Assembly (NCBI GenBank): GCA_024654145.1
Contig: JANLIM010000016.1
Coordinates: forward strand, 1-6,660
Length of the DNA: 6,660 nt
From: Candidatus Zambryskiibacteriota bacterium
Lineage (GTDB): Bacteria; Patescibacteriota; Minisyncoccia; Phycocordibacterales; Zambryskibacteraceae
Direction: 5' to 3'
Positions 1-4,902 of this stretch are shown here, in pieces (the first letter of the stretch is position 1; each line of letters starts with the position of its first letter). A model generated the notes under the pieces. It was not told the DNA's origin. It worked only from the letters and a program-made list of their open reading frames with translations, and searched no databases. The position numbers and the translations under genes are program-made.

Positions 1-960
1 ATCAGGGGGGACTAGTGCACCACTCAACCCGTTTTCAACGATCTCCGGTATGCCGCCGACTTTTGTTGCGATGACTGGGAGTCCAGCTATCCCAGCTTCA
101 AGTAGAGCGTAAGGCAAACCTTCGGACCGAGAAGGCATGCAGTAGATATCTAACCCAGCGAGATATTGTTTTGCATTATCAACATATCCTTTAAACATGA
201 CCCTATCATTTATACCGAGTTCCGTTGCGTAGTCTTCCAAAGTTTCGCGAAGTTCTCCAGCACCAATGAGGACTAGGTTCGCATGATTTTTTCTGGTGAA
301 TTTTTCCCATGCATCGAGCAAAACATCGATGCCTTTCACAGGGTGAAGTTCAGAATTGGCACCGACTACCAAAGTATCGGCTTCATGAATACCAAGAGCG
401 CGTCGAGCAGCGTTACGCTCCAATAATTCAAAACTTTCCAACCCGTTGTGTATCACAACAAGTTTGTTTTGAACAAAAGGGAAGTGGGTGACGTCTCTCT
501 TAGTCTTCTCTGAAACGCAGATGGTTTTGTGTGCCGAAAGAATAGTCACCCAGCTTAAAAATCTAATAAGAGCCTTTTGCCAAAATGGCCTAGGCTCGTT
601 AAATGCCCAGCCGTGGGCAGTGAATATAATTTTTTTGATACCGAGTAAGCGCCCGGTGAATATGCCGGCTCCGCCCATTTTGGCACTATTGATGTGAAAG
701 ACGTCAGGCTGCTCTTGTCTGATTGTTTTGATAATAAACCAAAGCCGTGGAGCATCGTTTATCAAATCTATATTCCTGCCAAATCCGGGAATGAGTATGG
801 TTCTAATATCGGCGGCTTTAAGTTTCTCTACCAATAACCCACCTTCTCCACACAATACAGCTACATCATGTCCGAGTTTCTTGGCTTCGGTAGCAAGGTT
901 GAATACGTAGCGCTGTGCGCCTCCGAAGTTTGACTTAGTAATGCCGTAAATAATTTTCAT
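1..960 (-). CDS. Family 4 glycosyltransferase, C-terminus cut by window edge
   Basis: This reading frame runs without a stop from ATG at 960 to the left edge: 320 residues, against roughly 360-390 for the family, so the last few dozen are missing. It is a GT-B fold retaining glycosyltransferase of the GT4 (WaaG/PimB-like) type, which moves a sugar from a nucleotide-sugar donor to a lipid-linked or glycan acceptor on the inner membrane face. The N-terminal Rossmann half has the glycine loop FGGAQRYVFNLA (residues 12-23) and a TAHGW segment with His116. The C-terminal donor-binding half has NSELHPVKG (Lys209) and the E-x7-E signature SEGLPYALLEA (Glu280, Glu288), followed by GLPVIATKVGGIPEIV. 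Donor and acceptor cannot be read from sequence. No Shine-Dalgarno precedes the ATG; TAAAAT on the minus strand at 977-972 could be a -10 giving a near-leaderless mRNA. It diverges from the small gene at 1010 and fits surface-polysaccharide synthesis with the sugar transferase at 2165. Confidence 0.93.
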   Translation of the reverse strand, partial: MKIIYGITKSNFGGAQRYVFNLATEAKKLGHDVAVLCGEGGLLVEKLKAADIRTILIPGFGRNIDLINDAPRLWFIIKTIRQEQPDVFHINSAKMGGAGIFTGRLLGIKKIIFTAHGWAFNEPRPFWQKALIRFLSWVTILSAHKTICVSEKTKRDVTHFPFVQNKLVVIHNGLESFELLERNAARRALGIHEADTLVVGANSELHPVKGIDVLLDAWEKFTRKNHANLVLIGAGELRETLEDYATELGINDRVMFKGYVDNAKQYLAGLDIYCMPSRSEGLPYALLEAGIAGLPVIATKVGGIPEIVENGLSGALVPPD

Positions 961-1005
961 TGACAATAACTATTTTATCATACATAGTAATAAAGGAACA
1001 GGAGG
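960..1005 (+). promoter_or_regulatory. Promoter and Shine-Dalgarno of the small gene at 1010
   Basis: A perfect -35 TTGACA (960-965) is followed after 17 bp by CATAGT (983-988, four of six matches to TATAAT), which predicts a start near 995. A full Shine-Dalgarno AGGAGG at 1000-1005 lies 4 nt before the ATG at 1010. The -35 overlaps the start codon of the divergent glycosyltransferase, so the two genes share a 49-bp control region. It is the only strong Shine-Dalgarno in the window and it fixes the start of the small gene. Confidence 0.6.
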
Positions 1006-1009
1006 TTTT

Positions 1010-1237
1010 ATGGCCGAAGAACGATATGAAGAAACGACAGTCGGACAGGTTCTTCCAGGCGAAGAGTTCATAACGAACTCGGGTACGCGGTATCTCAAAA
1101 TGTTCAAGCGATCGGCCGTTCGGATCAATCGCGAATCAGAAGCAGTTGTTCTCAAGTGCGGGGGAAGGGGATGCCGGCGAGGAACACAGTGCGTTTTCGA
1201 TAATAGTGTTCCTGTCCGCCGCGTCCTCAGCCAGTAG
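1010..1237 (+). CDS. Small orphan protein, 75 residues, three cysteines
   Basis: I cannot assign a function. The product is soluble, with no signal peptide or membrane segment. It begins with an acidic stretch (MAEERYEETT), then has the layout VGQVLPGEEF - GTRYLKM - N40 - VVLKC - CVFDNSVPVRRV. This resembles small all-beta proteins of phages and bacteria with the pattern 'vG..F...g..Y.K......N.......F...V.pV'; that link is inference from pattern only. Cys50, Cys55 and Cys61 lie in a Gly/Arg-rich loop (CGGRGCRRGTQC) that might bind metal or form a disulfide, but a fourth ligand is not obvious. The case for a real gene is a good promoter, a perfect AGGAGG and an intrinsic terminator 7 nt after the stop, making a monocistronic unit. 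The overlapping 95-codon minus-strand frame (970-1257) has no such signals. Confidence 0.72.
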   Translation: MAEERYEETTVGQVLPGEEFITNSGTRYLKMFKRSAVRINRESEAVVLKCGGRGCRRGTQCVFDNSVPVRRVLSQ

Positions 1238-1243
1238 TCCGCG

Positions 1244-1291
1244 AAGAGCCGCGTCACACGACGCCGTGCTCGACGCGGGCTCTTTCTTTTT
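1244..1291 (+). terminator. Intrinsic terminator after the small gene
   Basis: AAGAGCCGCGTC (1244-1255) pairs with GACGCGGGCTCTT (1272-1284), a GC-rich 12-bp stem with one bulged G and a 16-nt loop, followed by a T-rich tract (TTTCTTTTT, 1283-1290). This is a standard Rho-independent terminator for plus-strand transcription. On the minus strand the hairpin has no T tract after it, so it is unlikely to end the neighbouring minus-strand transcript. Confidence 0.85.
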
Positions 1292-1316
1292 ATAAAAAAT
1301 CCAAAAAAGTCACCAT

Positions 1317-1356
1317 TACGTTATTTTTCTACACTCGTCAGAAAGTAACGTATTAA
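1317..1356. repeat. 40-bp palindromic repeat, copy A (3' end of Cas2-like gene)
   Basis: The 7-bp arms TACGTTA (1317-1323) and TAACGTA (1346-1352) are perfect inverted repeats, with a second paired segment inside (TTTCT 1326-1330 with AGAAA 1340-1344). The unit matches copy B at 1925-1964 in the same orientation at 33 of 40 positions without gaps, including TTTTCTACACTCGT and TAACGTATTAA. It contains the TAA stop (1353-1355) of the Cas2-like gene. On the minus strand two T6 runs (1308-1303 and 1299-1294) follow the hairpin at a distance, so it may also act as a weak terminator for that gene. Confidence 0.85.
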
Positions 1357-1925
1357 CTTTTGAGCCCAAAATACTGGCGGAGGTACTTATCGTTCTCTAT
1401 TTCATCCGCAATGATGTACAAAGTTTCTTTACCAACCCCGAAATCAGTTTTCAGTAAACCAATGACATCTTCGCAATCGTAAGGATATACCCAAATACTG
1501 CCCTGTAATCTATAGAAGCCCGCATTAGTGAATAAATCGAAAATCTGTCTTCGAATTTTACCCTTTTTCTTTTCTGAAATGTCATAAATAATTATTCTCC
1601 ATTTTCTATCCCACCTTTTCGGCTTCTTAAATTTGTAATCCGACAATTCCCACCGCCTTAAGATCCTTTCGCCACCCTCTGTTAGCTGGTAATACCCATT
1701 TTCAAATTTCATCAGCCCTCTTTTTACCAGCTTAGATGCTGAAGAAGATATGTATTCTTTCCTGCGCGGGTTAGGAAGTATGCCAAGCTTGTCCATAGCA
1801 CGGATTACGTTTGGAGCCACCAGTCCAATACTTAGAACACCCACAGCAGCCACAGAGCCGAGAATGATTTTCTGTAAGTTTTCCTTGTGTTGCCTTTTAC
1901 TGTTTTTCTTCTCTAATTTTCCCAT
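1353..1925 (-). CDS. Membrane-anchored PaaX-like / Cas2-like protein
   Basis: 190 residues. Order: a basic N-terminus (1-19), one hydrophobic segment (about 20-41, IILGSVAAVGVLSIGLVAPN), a winged-helix-like region (about 42-92, with KEYISSSASKLVKRGLMKF and the wing YYQLTEGGERILR), and a Cas2-like ferredoxin-fold domain (about 105-180). The last has the strand-1 motif WRIIIYDISE with Asp115, then RLQGSIWVYPYD and LYIIADE, as in the C-terminal part of PaaX repressors and in Cas2. PaaX proteins are transcriptional repressors and Cas2 is the structural partner of Cas1. Such solo PaaX/Cas2-like proteins recur in CPR genomes and are often labelled Cas2 without a CRISPR locus; none is visible here. 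The function is unknown; DNA binding is inferred. The gene runs exactly from one palindromic repeat to the other and looks more AT-rich than secDF, which is compatible with transfer. No HUH or DDE transposase motif is seen. Confidence 0.87.
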   Translation of the reverse strand: MGKLEKKNSKRQHKENLQKIILGSVAAVGVLSIGLVAPNVIRAMDKLGILPNPRRKEYISSSASKLVKRGLMKFENGYYQLTEGGERILRRWELSDYKFKKPKRWDRKWRIIIYDISEKKKGKIRRQIFDLFTNAGFYRLQGSIWVYPYDCEDVIGLLKTDFGVGKETLYIIADEIENDKYLRQYFGLKS

Positions 1926-1964
1926 ACGTTACTTTTCTACACTCGTAGAATTATAACGTATTAA
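1925..1964. repeat. 40-bp palindromic repeat, copy B (5' end of Cas2-like gene)
   Basis: Arms TACGTTA (1925-1931) and TAACGTA (1954-1960) enclose a second perfect 6-bp hairpin, TTCTAC (1935-1940) with GTAGAA (1945-1950) around loop ACTC, with a symmetric 3x3 internal loop between the two stems. It shares orientation and 33 of 40 bases with copy A, 608 bp away. It contains the gene's -10 and ends on the first base of its start codon. It could be an operator, a mobile-element end, or both. Confidence 0.87.
1950..1955 (-). promoter_or_regulatory. -10 element of the Cas2-like gene inside repeat B
   Basis: Read on the minus strand, 1955-1950 is a perfect TATAAT, which predicts a start near 1943 and an 18-nt leader before ATG at 1925. 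No good -35 stands at the usual spacing; CTTACA, 19 bp upstream, is the best candidate. The -10 lies between the two arms of palindrome B, so anything binding the palindrome would block this promoter. Confidence 0.45.
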
Positions 1965-2002
1965 GAAAAATTTATGTAAGTGAGGTTATGACAGAAGGAG
2001 GC

Positions 2003-2031
2003 TTTTAATTACGGCGTTAGTGTTGTATAAT
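2003..2031 (+). promoter_or_regulatory. Putative promoter of the sugar transferase-secDF series
   Basis: A perfect TATAAT stands at 2026-2031, with a poor -35 (TTTTAA, 2003-2008) 17 bp upstream. Transcription would begin near 2038, immediately before an ATG at 2039 and before the structured leader. The weak -35 may mean dependence on an activator. Confidence 0.5.
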
Positions 2032-2038
2032 ACACGCA

Positions 2039-2095
2039 ATGAGTCCCGTTAGAAGCCTCGGTCACGGTTTCAATAGGAGCCATGTATCAACATGA
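2039..2095 (+). CDS. Possible leaderless upstream ORF, 18 codons
   Basis: ATG at 2039 lies about where transcription from the TATAAT at 2026 would start, so it could be read as a leaderless start. The peptide begins MSPVRSLGHG and ends at TGA 2093-2095. That stop overlaps the next ATG (2092) as ATGA, the usual layout of translational coupling. Translating it would open the 5' arm of the leader stem. There is no homology evidence, and a frame this short can arise by chance. Confidence 0.22.
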   Translation: MSPVRSLGHGFNRSHVST

Positions 2096-2165
2096 AAACT
2101 GGTCGAATATTTATCACTAATACGTACAAGCAAGGCTCGCTGACCGAGACCTGCTTCTAATGGGA
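2044..2165 (+). promoter_or_regulatory. Structured leader: long stem closing on the sugar-transferase start codon
   Basis: Outer stem P1: 2044-2056 (TCCCGTTAGAAGC) pairs with 2153-2165 (GCTTCTAATGGGA), 13 bp with one G-U. After a 4-nt bulge (ACCT, 2149-2152), P2: CTCGGTCA (2057-2064) pairs with TGACCGAG (2141-2148), 8 bp. Inside, P3: GAGCC (2077-2081) pairs with GGCTC (2134-2138), then ATGTAT (2082-2087) pairs with ATACGT (2120-2125). P1 includes the A of the ATG at 2165 and all the bases just before it, so folding would hide the initiation site. It could be a riboswitch, a thermometer or a leader-peptide attenuator. I do not recognise the class. The stem could instead be the terminal repeats of a small inserted element. 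Confidence 0.55.
2092..2160 (+). CDS. Possible upstream ORF, 22 codons, ending just before the sugar transferase
   Basis: ATG at 2092 overlaps the stop of the first upstream frame, and its TAA (2158-2160) is 4 nt before the sugar-transferase ATG at 2165. The peptide begins MKTGRIFITN. AGGAG at 2075-2079 is 12 nt upstream, rather far for a Shine-Dalgarno. A ribosome finishing here would melt the 3' arm of the leader stem and could reinitiate at 2165, which has no Shine-Dalgarno of its own. Layout is the only evidence. Confidence 0.25.
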   Translation: MKTGRIFITNTYKQGSLTETCF

Positions 2166-3517
2166 TGAGCCTCTTTAATAAGAAGGAGCCTTTGGTACTA
2201 CTCGCAGGCGATCTGCTCTTTTTTGTCGTCTCTTTGTGGCTTACTCTCCTTGTGCGTAACGGGGCCTTGCCTTCGGAGGGGCTGTTTTATACTCACCTTA
2301 AGCCTTTTGCCGTACTCTTTCTCGCTTGGATAATTGTTTTCTATATTGCCGGGCTTTATGAGAAGCATACTGTCATCCTTAAGAGCCGCTTACCTAACAT
2401 CCTGGCACGTACCCAGTTGGTAAACTCCGGACTGGCCGTCGCCTTCTTCTACCTCGTACCTTTCTTTGTCATTACACCTAAGACGATTCTTTTCATCTAT
2501 CTTTTCATCTCTTCTGTCGTCGTGCTTCTCTGGAGGATGTACGGATATTTTATTATAGGTCGTGGTCCTATTAACAACGCCATTCTCATAGGTTCAGGAG
2601 AAGAGATGAAGGTGCTTCTCAACGAAGTCAACAACAATCCAATTTACAACATAAAGTTTATTTCTTCTGTTGATCTCAATCGAGCCGACGAAACAGGCTT
2701 TTGGAAGGAGATTGTGACTAAAATTTATACCGAAGATGTTTCCGTCATCGCCATAGACTTAGCGAACGAAAATGTGGAGCCTGTCCTACCGCATCTCTAC
2801 AACTTAATCTTCGCTAAGATTAGCTTCATTGATATGCACAAAATCTACGAAGACATTTTCGACAGGGTGCCGCTCTCTCTCCTACGCTACAACTGGTTTT
2901 TGGAAAACATTTCGACCACACCTCGCGCCGCTTATGATGCTATGAAGCGCGCTATGGATACGACACTTGCTTTTATCTTGTTTATTGTTTCTCTCGTCTT
3001 TTACCCATTTGTCTATATCGCTATCAAGATGGATGATGGTGGACCCCTTTTTATTGCTCAGGAGAGAATCGGGGAAGGCAATAAGATTATCAAAATTTTG
3101 AAGTTTCGCAGTATGACGAGAGACGACAGAGGACATTATGGCGATGACTTCCATACCAACACCGTTACAAAGGCCGGAGCATTCCTCCGCAAATCAAGGA
3201 TCGACGAATTGCCTCAGCTTATCAATGTTCTCAAAGGAGACCTCTCGCTCATAGGTCCACGCCCTGAGTTGCCGGCTCTCGCCAAAGAGTATAGTAGCCA
3301 GATCCCTTACTACAATGTGCGGCACCTGATCAAACCCGGACTCTCCGGTTGGGCACAGATCTACCACGAGACGCACCCGCACCATGAGGTGGCGACAGAA
3401 GAGACTAAAAACAAGCTTTCCTACGACCTTTATTACATCAAAAACCGCTCTTTCCTGCTTGATATTAAGATAACTTTGCGTACACTAAAGACACTCTTGT
3501 CTATCTCAGGCCGATAG
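2165..3517 (+). CDS. Polyprenyl glycosylphosphotransferase (bacterial sugar transferase, WcaJ type)
   Basis: This 450-residue membrane enzyme transfers a sugar-1-phosphate from a nucleotide sugar to undecaprenyl phosphate, the first membrane step in exopolysaccharide or glycoconjugate synthesis. Order: four hydrophobic segments (about 10-30, 45-64, 85-104, 107-130), a Rossmann-like central domain starting NAILIGSGEE (138-147), a further hydrophobic segment (266-287), and the catalytic sugar-transferase domain. The latter shows PLFIAQERIG (294-303), KFRSM (313-317), SRIDELPQLINVLKGDLSLI (344-363) with the Asp347-Glu348 pair, GPRPELP, PGLSGWAQIY (391-400) and the D-x-YYIKN tail (421-427). Length and domain order are normal for the large PglC/WcaJ-like class. 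The start at 2165 is kept because KKEPLVLLAGDLLFF is the usual N-terminus in CPR homologues; TTG at 2192 has AAGGAG only 3 nt upstream. SecD follows after 11 nt. The sugar substrate cannot be told. Confidence 0.95.
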   Translation: MSLFNKKEPLVLLAGDLLFFVVSLWLTLLVRNGALPSEGLFYTHLKPFAVLFLAWIIVFYIAGLYEKHTVILKSRLPNILARTQLVNSGLAVAFFYLVPFFVITPKTILFIYLFISSVVVLLWRMYGYFIIGRGPINNAILIGSGEEMKVLLNEVNNNPIYNIKFISSVDLNRADETGFWKEIVTKIYTEDVSVIAIDLANENVEPVLPHLYNLIFAKISFIDMHKIYEDIFDRVPLSLLRYNWFLENISTTPRAAYDAMKRAMDTTLAFILFIVSLVFYPFVYIAIKMDDGGPLFIAQERIGEGNKIIKILKFRSMTRDDRGHYGDDFHTNTVTKAGAFLRKSRIDELPQLINVLKGDLSLIGPRPELPALAKEYSSQIPYYNVRHLIKPGLSGWAQIYHETHPHHEVATEETKNKLSYDLYYIKNRSFLLDIKITLRTLKTLLSISGR

Positions 3518-3528
3518 ATAAATAGTTT

Positions 3529-4878
3529 ATGCGAAAACACGCCACAATTTCTATAATTCTCCTTGTTCTCTTTGGCCTTTTGGGTTGGTATTTCCTCATA
3601 AATCAGCGTGGTGGTGAGACCAGATTCCCATTCCGCTTTGGGCTAGACCTTGTGGGGGGTACGGAGCTAGTCTATCGCGCTGATACGACACAGGTGGACG
3701 ATGTGGATGGTGTGATGGAAAGTCTCAAAGGGGTGATAGAGAGAAGGATTGCCCAAGCTAATCTTTCTGGCGCACTAGGAACTCTCGAACCTCTAATACA
3801 AACAGAGTCAGCAGGCATAATCTCAGGAAATAGGGATGAAAGACTCATAGTAGAACTTCCGGGAGTGACAGATGTAGAAAAAGCAAAAGCACTCATAGGA
3901 AAAACTCCTACGCTAGAGTTCTGGCTTCTTAAAAGAAATGTCCAAGAGATTATTGATGCAAATCCTCAACCAACAATAGAAGATCTCTACACCCCAACAG
4001 AAATCACCGGTAAGTATTTAACTAGAGCAAGTGTTGTGTTCGGTCAGACTGGCACCCCAGCAATTGCTTTGAATTTCAACAAGGAAGGTGGAGTGCTTTT
4101 TGCAAAATTAACCAAAGAGCATAAGGGAGAGTCGTTGGCAATTTTCCTTGATGGGACAAGAATTCAAGAAGCGGTAATACAAGACGAGATTACAAATGGT
4201 GAAGCCCAAATTACCGGTAGTTTTACGCCAGAATATGCAAAGGCTTCTGTCAAAGATCTTAATTATGGGGCTTTGCCAGTTCCGATTGAATTCCATTCAA
4301 GTCAAACTATAGGCGCTACTCTCGGTGATGCAACACTTGATGCCGGAGTGAGAGCGGGGGTTATCGGCTTTGTAGTTCTATCAATCTTTCTAGTGCTTTG
4401 GTATAGATTACCGGGGCTTATAGCTGTGATCGCGCTTATTTCTTACACTATCCTTTCTCTCGCCATCTTTAAACTTATTCCTGTGACACTAACAGCGGCG
4501 GGTATGGCTGGGTTTGTCCTCTCACTTGGTATGGCTGTGGATGCCAACATTCTTATCTTCGAGCGCACAAAAGAAGAGATGAAAAAGGGCAAGAACATCC
4601 ACGACTCATTGCACGAAGGCTTCCTCCGAGCATGGCTTTCTATCCGGGATTCAAACATTTCCTCAATCATTACCGCTATCGTTCTTTTCTGGCTTGGCAC
4701 TTCTGCGGTAAAAGGCTTTGCTCTTACGCTCGGTGTTGGTGTGATGGTCTCAATGTTCTCGGCTATCACTTTGTCGAGAACCTTCCTTTTTGCTGCTTGC
4801 CCTGAGCCCGTCGAAGGGGCGTCCGCAAAGGAAGGGAAGATAAGTAGATTCTTATTCTCTAATGGTTTCCACAAATGA
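3529..4878 (+). CDS. secD: Protein translocase subunit SecD
   Basis: 449 residues. SecD, with SecF, forms the RND-type membrane complex that uses the proton (or sodium) gradient to pull exported proteins off the SecYEG channel. TM1 (about 8-24) is followed by the extracytoplasmic P1 start FRFGLDLVGGTELVYRAD (35-52), a long outer domain with the SecD pattern (IVELPGV 107-113; ALNFNKEGG 180-188; LAIFLDG 203-209), then TM2-TM6 from about 272. TM4 carries the signature GMAVDANILIFERTKEE (334-350); IRDSNISSIITAI (372-384) and GTSAVKGFALTL follow. Length is normal for the compact CPR and Gram-positive form. The start 11 nt after the sugar transferase has no Shine-Dalgarno, suggesting coupled translation. 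One oddity: residues 424-430 read CPEPVEG, the translation of a dispersed DNA repeat, just after the last helix. Confidence 0.97.
   Translation: MRKHATISIILLVLFGLLGWYFLINQRGGETRFPFRFGLDLVGGTELVYRADTTQVDDVDGVMESLKGVIERRIAQANLSGALGTLEPLIQTESAGIISGNRDERLIVELPGVTDVEKAKALIGKTPTLEFWLLKRNVQEIIDANPQPTIEDLYTPTEITGKYLTRASVVFGQTGTPAIALNFNKEGGVLFAKLTKEHKGESLAIFLDGTRIQEAVIQDEITNGEAQITGSFTPEYAKASVKDLNYGALPVPIEFHSSQTIGATLGDATLDAGVRAGVIGFVVLSIFLVLWYRLPGLIAVIALISYTILSLAIFKLIPVTLTAAGMAGFVLSLGMAVDANILIFERTKEEMKKGKNIHDSLHEGFLRAWLSIRDSNISSIITAIVLFWLGTSAVKGFALTLGVGVMVSMFSAITLSRTFLFAACPEPVEGASAKEGKISRFLFSNGFHK
4800..4819. repeat. Dispersed PEPVEG-type repeat inside secD
   Basis: The sequence CCCTGAGCCCGTCGAAGGGG is a variant of the CCCTGAGC[CT][CT]GTCGAAGGG repeat seen scattered through many environmental and CPR genomes, usually between genes, and recognisable when translated as PEPVEG (this strand) or STGSG (other strand). 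Here it is in frame and adds CPEPVEG to SecD between the last membrane helix and the cytoplasmic tail. The ends CCCT/AGGG are complementary. Recognition is from memory of the motif; copy number in this genome cannot be seen. Confidence 0.75.
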
Positions 4879-4902
4879 TTCGATTAACTCACCACAAGTA
4901 AT

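Larger units (their letters stand above)
1317..1964 (-). mobile_element. Candidate single-gene element: Cas2-like gene between palindromic ends
   Basis: One gene is bounded at its start and stop codons by same-orientation palindromic repeats, and the unit lies between a complete transcription unit and an unrelated operon. Same-orientation hairpins at both ends recall IS200/IS605 elements, whose TnpA also has a ferredoxin-like core, but this protein has no recognisable HUH or catalytic-tyrosine motif. I see no convincing target duplication. The alternative is a non-mobile gene with a duplicated operator/terminator. Mobility is inference from layout only. Confidence 0.3.

Noticed and set aside
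970..1257. 95-codon minus-strand frame opposite the small gene
   Set aside because: It overlaps the plus-strand gene, which has a promoter, a perfect Shine-Dalgarno and a terminator. The minus frame has none of these, its start lies inside the terminator hairpin, and its Arg/Pro/Thr-rich composition is typical of an antisense shadow.
1353..1925. A CRISPR-Cas locus, because the product has a Cas2-like domain
   Set aside because: There is no Cas1 or effector gene and no array of regularly spaced repeats. The two 40-bp repeats are 608 bp apart with a gene between them, and the N-terminal membrane and winged-helix parts are not found in adaptation Cas2.
4443..4874. 143-codon frame antisense to secD
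   Set aside because: SecD is unmistakable in the opposite frame. The STGSGQ stretch in this frame is only the other-strand translation of the dispersed repeat at 4800-4819.
4876..4878. UGA recoded as glycine (Gracilibacteria/Absconditabacteria code)
   Set aside because: TGA ends secD at the expected family length, and no in-frame TGA is needed inside any conserved gene here. The 16S pattern points to Parcubacteria, which use the standard bacterial code.
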